Positions 32,208 to 35,724 of a stretch of DNA of 35,724 nucleotides are shown in pieces (the first letter of the stretch is position 1; the number at the start of each line of letters is the position of its first letter). Position numbers and translations under genes: made by a program. The notes under the pieces were generated by a model. The model had not been told where the DNA came from. It saw only the letters and a list, made by a program, of their open reading frames with translations, and ran no database searches. Source of the stretch: an uncultured beta proteobacterium (GTDB lineage: Bacteria > Pseudomonadota > Gammaproteobacteria > Burkholderiales > Burkholderiaceae_C); the NCBI GenBank assembly GCA_903828665.1, contig CAIKMZ010000068.1:1-35724 (forward strand). Direction: 5' to 3'.

Positions 32208-33173
32208 ATGTCCAGATTGCCAGCACCCCTGAACCGCCTGCCGTTCCCGGTGATCGGTTCGCCCCTATTCATCATCAGCACGCCGAAACTGGTGATCGCC
32301 CAGTGCATCGCCGGCGTCGCCGGCTCCATGCCGGCGCTCAATGCGCGTCCGGCGGAGCAGTTGGAGGAGTGGCTGATCGAGATCACCGAGGCGCTTGCCA
32401 AGCACAACCAGGCGCATCCCGAGCAGCCGGCCGCGCCCTTTGCCATCAACCAGATCGTGCACAAGAGCAACGACCGTCTCGAGCACGACATGGCGATGTG
32501 CGTCAAGTACAAGGTGCCGATCATCATCACGTCGCTGGGCGCGCGCGAGGACATCAACGCCGCGGCGCACTCCTACGGCGGCGTCGTGCTGCACGACGTC
32601 ATCAACAACAAGCATGCGCACAAGGCGATCGAGAAGGGCGCTGATGGCCTGATTGCGGTCGCGGCCGGGGCTGGCGGACATGCTGGCGTGAAAAGCCCGT
32701 TCGCACTGATCCAGGAGATCCGCCAGTGGTTCGACGGTCCGCTGGTGCTGAGCGGCGCCATCTCGACCGGCGACGCGGTGCTGGCGGCACAGGCCGCCGG
32801 TGCCGACTTTGCCTACATCGGCTCGGCTTTCATCGCCACGCAGGAGGCGCGTGCCTCCGACGCCTACAAGCAGGCGATCGTCGACTCCGATTCCGACGAC
32901 ATTGTCTACAGCAATCTCTTCACCGGCGTGCATGGCAACTACCTGGCGCCGAGCATCCGCAACGCCGGGCTCGACCCGGAGCACCTGCCCGAGAGCGACC
33001 CGAGCAAGATGAACTTCGGCGGCGACAAGTCCAAGGCCTGGAAGGACATCTGGGGCTGTGGTCAGGGCATTGGCGCCGTCACGCAAATCCAGAGCACGGC
33101 CGATTACGTGGCCAAGCTCAAGCGCGAATACGCCGCGGCGCGCCGGCGTCTGCTGGCGATGAACTACGCCTGA
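32208..33173 (+). CDS. Nitronate monooxygenase / 2-nitropropane dioxygenase-like flavoprotein
   Basis: 321 residues with a TIM-barrel FMN fold. It begins LPFPVIGSPLFIISTPKLVI and has the family's GAGGHAG motif (about 153-159), in which the His is the probable active-site base, followed by LVLSGAISTGDAVLAAQAAG and FAYIGSAFIATQEA, which bind the FMN phosphate. Nitronate monooxygenases oxidise alkyl nitronates such as propionate-3-nitronate, but many relatives are enoyl reductase-like and their substrates are unknown. It follows the acyl-CoA dehydrogenase gene by 85 bp in the same direction with a GGAGACACC leader, so it is probably part of the same unit. A role in acyl-CoA metabolism is suggested only by context. 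Confidence 0.9.
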   Translation: MSRLPAPLNRLPFPVIGSPLFIISTPKLVIAQCIAGVAGSMPALNARPAEQLEEWLIEITEALAKHNQAHPEQPAAPFAINQIVHKSNDRLEHDMAMCVKYKVPIIITSLGAREDINAAAHSYGGVVLHDVINNKHAHKAIEKGADGLIAVAAGAGGHAGVKSPFALIQEIRQWFDGPLVLSGAISTGDAVLAAQAAGADFAYIGSAFIATQEARASDAYKQAIVDSDSDDIVYSNLFTGVHGNYLAPSIRNAGLDPEHLPESDPSKMNFGGDKSKAWKDIWGCGQGIGAVTQIQSTADYVAKLKREYAAARRRLLAMNYA

Positions 33174-33237
33174 GCGGTGCCACGCGCCGGCGTCGTGCGC
33201 AGAAGGCGTCGGCTTCAACTTCCAGGCGCTTCCAGAC

Positions 33238-34173
33238 ATGCTCTTCTTCAGCAACGATGACGTTGCGCGCCTGACACCCTACGGCACGCTGGTGCCGGCG
33301 ATCGCGCAGGGATTGCGGGAGCCCATCGAGTCGCCGCCGCGCAGCCATTTCAATCCCAACAAGGATGCCAGCACCGTTCTGGTCATGCCGGCCTGGCGGT
33401 CCGGGCGTCTCATGGGCACCAAGATCATCTCGATCTGGCCGCAGAACAATGCGCAAGGCAAACCGGCCGTGTCGGCCGTCTATGTGCTGACGTCCTGCGA
33501 GGATGGCGCGACGCTGGCCATCGTCGACGGCACCGAGCTGACATTGCGCCGCACGGCGGCCACGGCCGCATTGGCGGCGCAACTGCTGGCACGGCCGGGC
33601 AGCAGACGCCTTGCCGTGCTGGGCACGGGCGCGCTGTCGGCGCACATGGCGATGGCGCACCACAGCGTGTTTGAACTGACCGAGACGACGATCTGGGGCC
33701 GCAACCTCCACAACGCGCAGGCCGTTGTCGATGCGCTCGCACGGGTCGGCATACCAGCGCGCGCGACGACCGACCTCGAGCGCACGCTGGCCGGCACCGA
33801 TCTGGTGGCCGCAGCCACCACGGCGACCCGGCCCTTCATCCTGAGCGAATGGGTCAAGCCCGGCACGCACCTGGGCTTGATCGGTGCGTTCACGACTGCC
33901 ATGGCGGAAGCCGAACCGGCGCTGCTGCCCAAGGCAAGCCTCTTTGCCGACACCCGCGACGGTGTGCTGGAGAAGGGTGGCGAAGTCTGGCAGGCGGTGC
34001 AGTCCAGACTGATCAAGGCCAGCGATGTGCGCGCCGAACTCGCTGAACTGGTGGCGCTCGACGCGCCGGCGACGGGACGCCGTTCGGAGCAGGAAATCAC
34101 CGTCTTCAAGTCCGTCGGCTTTGCCGCGCTCGACCTGATCGCGGCCGAGCAATTGATGCGGGGACGCAACTGA
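33238..34173 (+). CDS. Ornithine cyclodeaminase / mu-crystallin family oxidoreductase
   Basis: 311 residues. The N-terminal substrate half has MGTKIISIWPQNN with the conserved Lys, and VYVLTSCEDGATLAIVDGTE followed by LTLRRTAATAALAAQLLARP, the signature 'R.AA..A.A'. The Rossmann half has RRLAVLGTGALSAHMAMAH (about 122-140) for NAD(P). The family includes ornithine cyclodeaminase, Delta1-pyrroline-2-carboxylate reductase, alanine dehydrogenase and ketimine reductases; the specific activity is not readable. It starts at ATG 33238, 64 bp after the flavoprotein gene, with a weak ribosome-binding site. Its stop lies 7 bp from the stop of the convergent MBL gene. Confidence 0.9.
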   Translation: MLFFSNDDVARLTPYGTLVPAIAQGLREPIESPPRSHFNPNKDASTVLVMPAWRSGRLMGTKIISIWPQNNAQGKPAVSAVYVLTSCEDGATLAIVDGTELTLRRTAATAALAAQLLARPGSRRLAVLGTGALSAHMAMAHHSVFELTETTIWGRNLHNAQAVVDALARVGIPARATTDLERTLAGTDLVAAATTATRPFILSEWVKPGTHLGLIGAFTTAMAEAEPALLPKASLFADTRDGVLEKGGEVWQAVQSRLIKASDVRAELAELVALDAPATGRRSEQEITVFKSVGFAALDLIAAEQLMRGRN

Positions 34174-34180
34174 TCGCGTC

Positions 34181-35545
34181 TCAGGTCGGCCAGGTTGAGC
34201 CGTGTTCGGGCACCATCGCGCGCCAGCCGAGTTCATGCTTGATGCGCTTGCGCAGTTCGTCCGCAGCGGCGAGCTCGCCGTGCACCACGTAGACCTGATC
34301 CGGTGCCTGGGGCATGGTGCGCAGCCATGCGATCAACTGGTTGGCGTCGGCGTGCGCCGAGGCCGATTGCAGTTGCACGACCTCGGCCTTGACCTCGACA
34401 TCATGGCCATGGATGCGCACCGACTTGGCACCGCTGGCCAGTGTGGCGCCGCGCGTGCCGGGTGCCTGAAAACCGGTCAGGATGATCATGTTGCGCCGGT
34501 TGCCGGCATAGAGCGCGAGGTGGTGCAGCACGCGCCCGCCGGTGGCCATGCCGCTGGCCGACAGGATCAGCATCGGGCCATGCCGCTGCGCCAGCGCGCG
34601 TGACTCGTCGGTGCTGCTGACCATGGTGGCGCTGTGCGTCAGCGCGCGCGTGTCCTTGCTGGTCAGGCGGTGGTCCTGCGGGTGCTGCTCGAACAAATGT
34701 GTGGCGTGCACCGCCATCGGGCTGTCGAGAAAGACCGGCAGCGACGTGGGAATGTCGCCGCGCAGCTTGAGCAGGTGAATGGCATGGAGCAGCGCCTGCG
34801 CCCGTCCCACGGCAAAGACCGGGATGACGCCGACGCCGCCGCGCTTGGCCAGTTTTTTCAGGGCCGGCCCCAGTTCGGCGAGCACGTCTTCCTTCGGGTG
34901 CGTGCGGTCGCCGTAGGTTGATTCGATCAGCACCGTGTCGGCGGCCGGCGCGTGGGTCGGCGGATTCATGATCAGGTCGTCGGTCCGGCCCAGATCACCG
35001 GAGAACAGAATGCGCCGTCCGGCAACCTCGAGCAGCACGCTGGAAGCACCCAGAATGTGACCGCCGGGCGAAAAGCTGACCCGCCAGCCCGGGATCGGCT
35101 GGAAGGTCACGCCGAACTTGACGGCCTTGATCAGGTGCAGACAATCGAGCGCGTCCTGCCGCGTGTAGAGGGGCAGGGCGGGGGCGTGCTTGGAGAAGCC
35201 GTGGCGGTTGGCGAAGGCCGCATCTTCTTCCTGGATGTGCCCGCTGTCAGGCAGCAGGATGCGGCACAGGTCGCGCGTGCCCGTGCTGGCGTAGACAGGG
35301 CCGGTGAAGCCCTCTTTTGCGAGCAGCGGCAGGTAGCCGCTGTGGTCCAGATGGGCATGGGTCAATACCACCGCGTCGATCTCGCCCGGTGCGATCGGCA
35401 GAGGCGTCCAGTTGCGCAGCCGCAGCGGCTTGTAGCCCTGAAACAGGCCGCAGTCCAGCAGCAGGCACTTGCCGTCGTGGCGCACCAGGTATTTCGAGCC
35501 GGTGACGGTGCTGGCGCCGCCCAGGAAAGTGATGTTGACGCTCAT
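34181..35545 (-). CDS. MBL-fold beta-CASP RNA-processing exonuclease-like protein
   Basis: 454 residues. The metallo-beta-lactamase site is VVLTHAHLDHSGYLP (H63, H65, D67, H68), with FSPGGHILGASSV and ILFSGDLGRTDD supplying further metal ligands. The beta-CASP part follows (VLIESTYGDRTHPKED, GVIPVFAVGRAQALLHAI, LSASGMATGGRVLHHL). The C-terminal RNA-specificity domain has SASAHADANQLIAWLRTMP. Relatives of YSH1/CPSF73 type are RNases; the bacterial versions probably act on RNA. I chose ATG 35545 (MSVNITFLGGASTVTGSKYL) because AGGGG lies 8-12 bases upstream; the 12-codon upstream extension is not family-like. Its 5' leader is interrupted by the end of a group II intron 41 bp upstream. Confidence 0.94.
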   Translation of the reverse strand: MSVNITFLGGASTVTGSKYLVRHDGKCLLLDCGLFQGYKPLRLRNWTPLPIAPGEIDAVVLTHAHLDHSGYLPLLAKEGFTGPVYASTGTRDLCRILLPDSGHIQEEDAAFANRHGFSKHAPALPLYTRQDALDCLHLIKAVKFGVTFQPIPGWRVSFSPGGHILGASSVLLEVAGRRILFSGDLGRTDDLIMNPPTHAPAADTVLIESTYGDRTHPKEDVLAELGPALKKLAKRGGVGVIPVFAVGRAQALLHAIHLLKLRGDIPTSLPVFLDSPMAVHATHLFEQHPQDHRLTSKDTRALTHSATMVSSTDESRALAQRHGPMLILSASGMATGGRVLHHLALYAGNRRNMIILTGFQAPGTRGATLASGAKSVRIHGHDVEVKAEVVQLQSASAHADANQLIAWLRTMPQAPDQVYVVHGELAAADELRKRIKHELGWRAMVPEHGSTWPT

Positions 35546-35563
35546 GTGGACGACCCCTATGCT

Positions 35564-35581
35564 GTGCTGCGATGGCAGCAC
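35564..35581. repeat. Perfect 7-bp hairpin in the 3' exon of the group II intron
   Basis: GTGCTGC-GATG-GCAGCAC forms a perfect stem with a 4-base loop, 5 bases from the intron end and about 18 bases before the MBL start codon. No T-run follows in either direction. Because intron targets often lie beside stem-loops, it may be part of the original insertion target. Confidence 0.45.
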
Positions 35582-35585
35582 TATG

Positions 35586-35724
35586 ATCGAGTAGGGTGAG
35601 GGGTTGCCCCCTCAGCCCTCTCACACCACCGTACGTGCGGCTCCGCATACGGCGGTTCAAATGGGACGCTGGAGTTGCTGATGAGTTACCACCAGCGAGA
35701 CCAGCCCGAGTTGTGTGAAGTACC
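35586..35724 (-). mobile_element. Group II intron, 3' end (domains V and VI; rest beyond window)
   Basis: On the complement, the sequence after the maturase stop codon folds as a group II intron end. Domain V (about 35622-35656) is the stem CCGCCGTATGCGG / CCGCACGTACGGTGG with a CGC-type triad position. Domain VI (about 35586-35621) is the stem TGAGGGG-GCAA-CCCCTCA followed by CCCTACTCGAT, with the probable branch-point A at 35592, seven bases from the end. The intron-exon border would be 35586/35585. The intron runs in the same direction as the MBL gene, so splicing would restore that gene's leader RNA. Confidence 0.85.
35657..35724 (-). CDS. Group II intron reverse transcriptase/maturase, last 21 residues
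   Basis: Only the C-terminus is in the window: YFTQLGLVSLVVTHQQLQRP plus a final Ile and a TGA at 35657-35659. The pattern 'YF...GL.SL...H...Q' matches the usual end of intron-encoded reverse transcriptase/maturases. The stop codon abuts domain V, as expected for an ORF placed in domain IV. Function follows from position; the catalytic domains lie outside. Confidence 0.7.
   Translation of the reverse strand, partial: YFTQLGLVSLVVTHQQLQRPI

Overview
This window looks like a chromosomal segment of a betaproteobacterium, most likely of the order Burkholderiales (Comamonadaceae-like). The grounds are the high GC of most genes, the family-level look of the proteins (the etfB-etfA-acyl-CoA dehydrogenase block, the ATP-grasp/alpha-E pair, the MoxR/DUF58/TgpA cluster) and short palindromic intergenic repeats. 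The assignment is inference from composition and recognised families; no search was run.

Layout. 1-201 (-): 5' end of a FeeM-like N-acyltransferase. 388-3122 (-): a hybrid 7TM sensor kinase broken by two frameshifts and two TAG codons next to its phospho-acceptor histidine. 3378-8579 (+): tex, an HDOD protein, a patatin-like hydrolase and the N-terminal part of comEC. 8547 to about 11739: a foreign-looking, lower-GC insert that replaces the core of comEC. It carries a leftward run of small genes (Cys-rich 62 aa, 43-aa membrane peptide, 163-aa membrane protein and perhaps others) and a divergent CPBP-family membrane protease, with an AT-rich region holding an inverted repeat between them. About 11743-12270: the surviving comEC C-terminal metallo-beta-lactamase domain. 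12318-14791 (+): circularly permuted ATP-grasp plus alpha-E pair. 14757-19724 (-): a tightly overlapping moxR - DUF58 - tgpA - mltB operon. 19772-22007 (+): histone-deacetylase-like hydrolase overlapping an MscS channel gene. 21995-28127 (-): CoA-transferase/GNAT fusion, SulP-STAS-cNMP transporter and cNMP-patatin protein in one apparent operon. 28425-34173 (+): etfB, etfA, acyl-CoA dehydrogenase, nitronate monooxygenase-like protein and ornithine-cyclodeaminase-like protein, preceded by a perfect 16-bp palindrome. 34181-35545 (-): beta-CASP MBL protein. 35586-35724 (-): the 3' end of a group II intron (maturase C-terminus, domains V and VI) that enters from beyond the window.

How the genes fit together. 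The etf/acyl-CoA dehydrogenase block is a fatty-acyl or branched acyl-CoA oxidation unit feeding electrons to the quinone pool through ETF. The palindrome over its promoter suggests a repressor that responds to an acyl-CoA. The divergent CoA-transferase-like/GNAT protein may sense or use acyl-CoA, but it appears to lack the catalytic glutamate of CoA-transferases. The two genes after it both carry well-preserved cyclic-nucleotide-binding domains, which suggests cAMP (or similar) control of an anion transporter and of a lipid hydrolase. The moxR-DUF58-tgpA-mltB cluster is an envelope-associated AAA+/transglutaminase/peptidoglycan unit. It faces the ATP-grasp/alpha-E pair, a set known to occur with transglutaminase-like genes in predicted peptide-ligase systems.

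The most novel part is the insert in comEC. It has removed the channel core needed for natural transformation and brought in several small uncharacterised genes that could form one unit with the CPBP protease.
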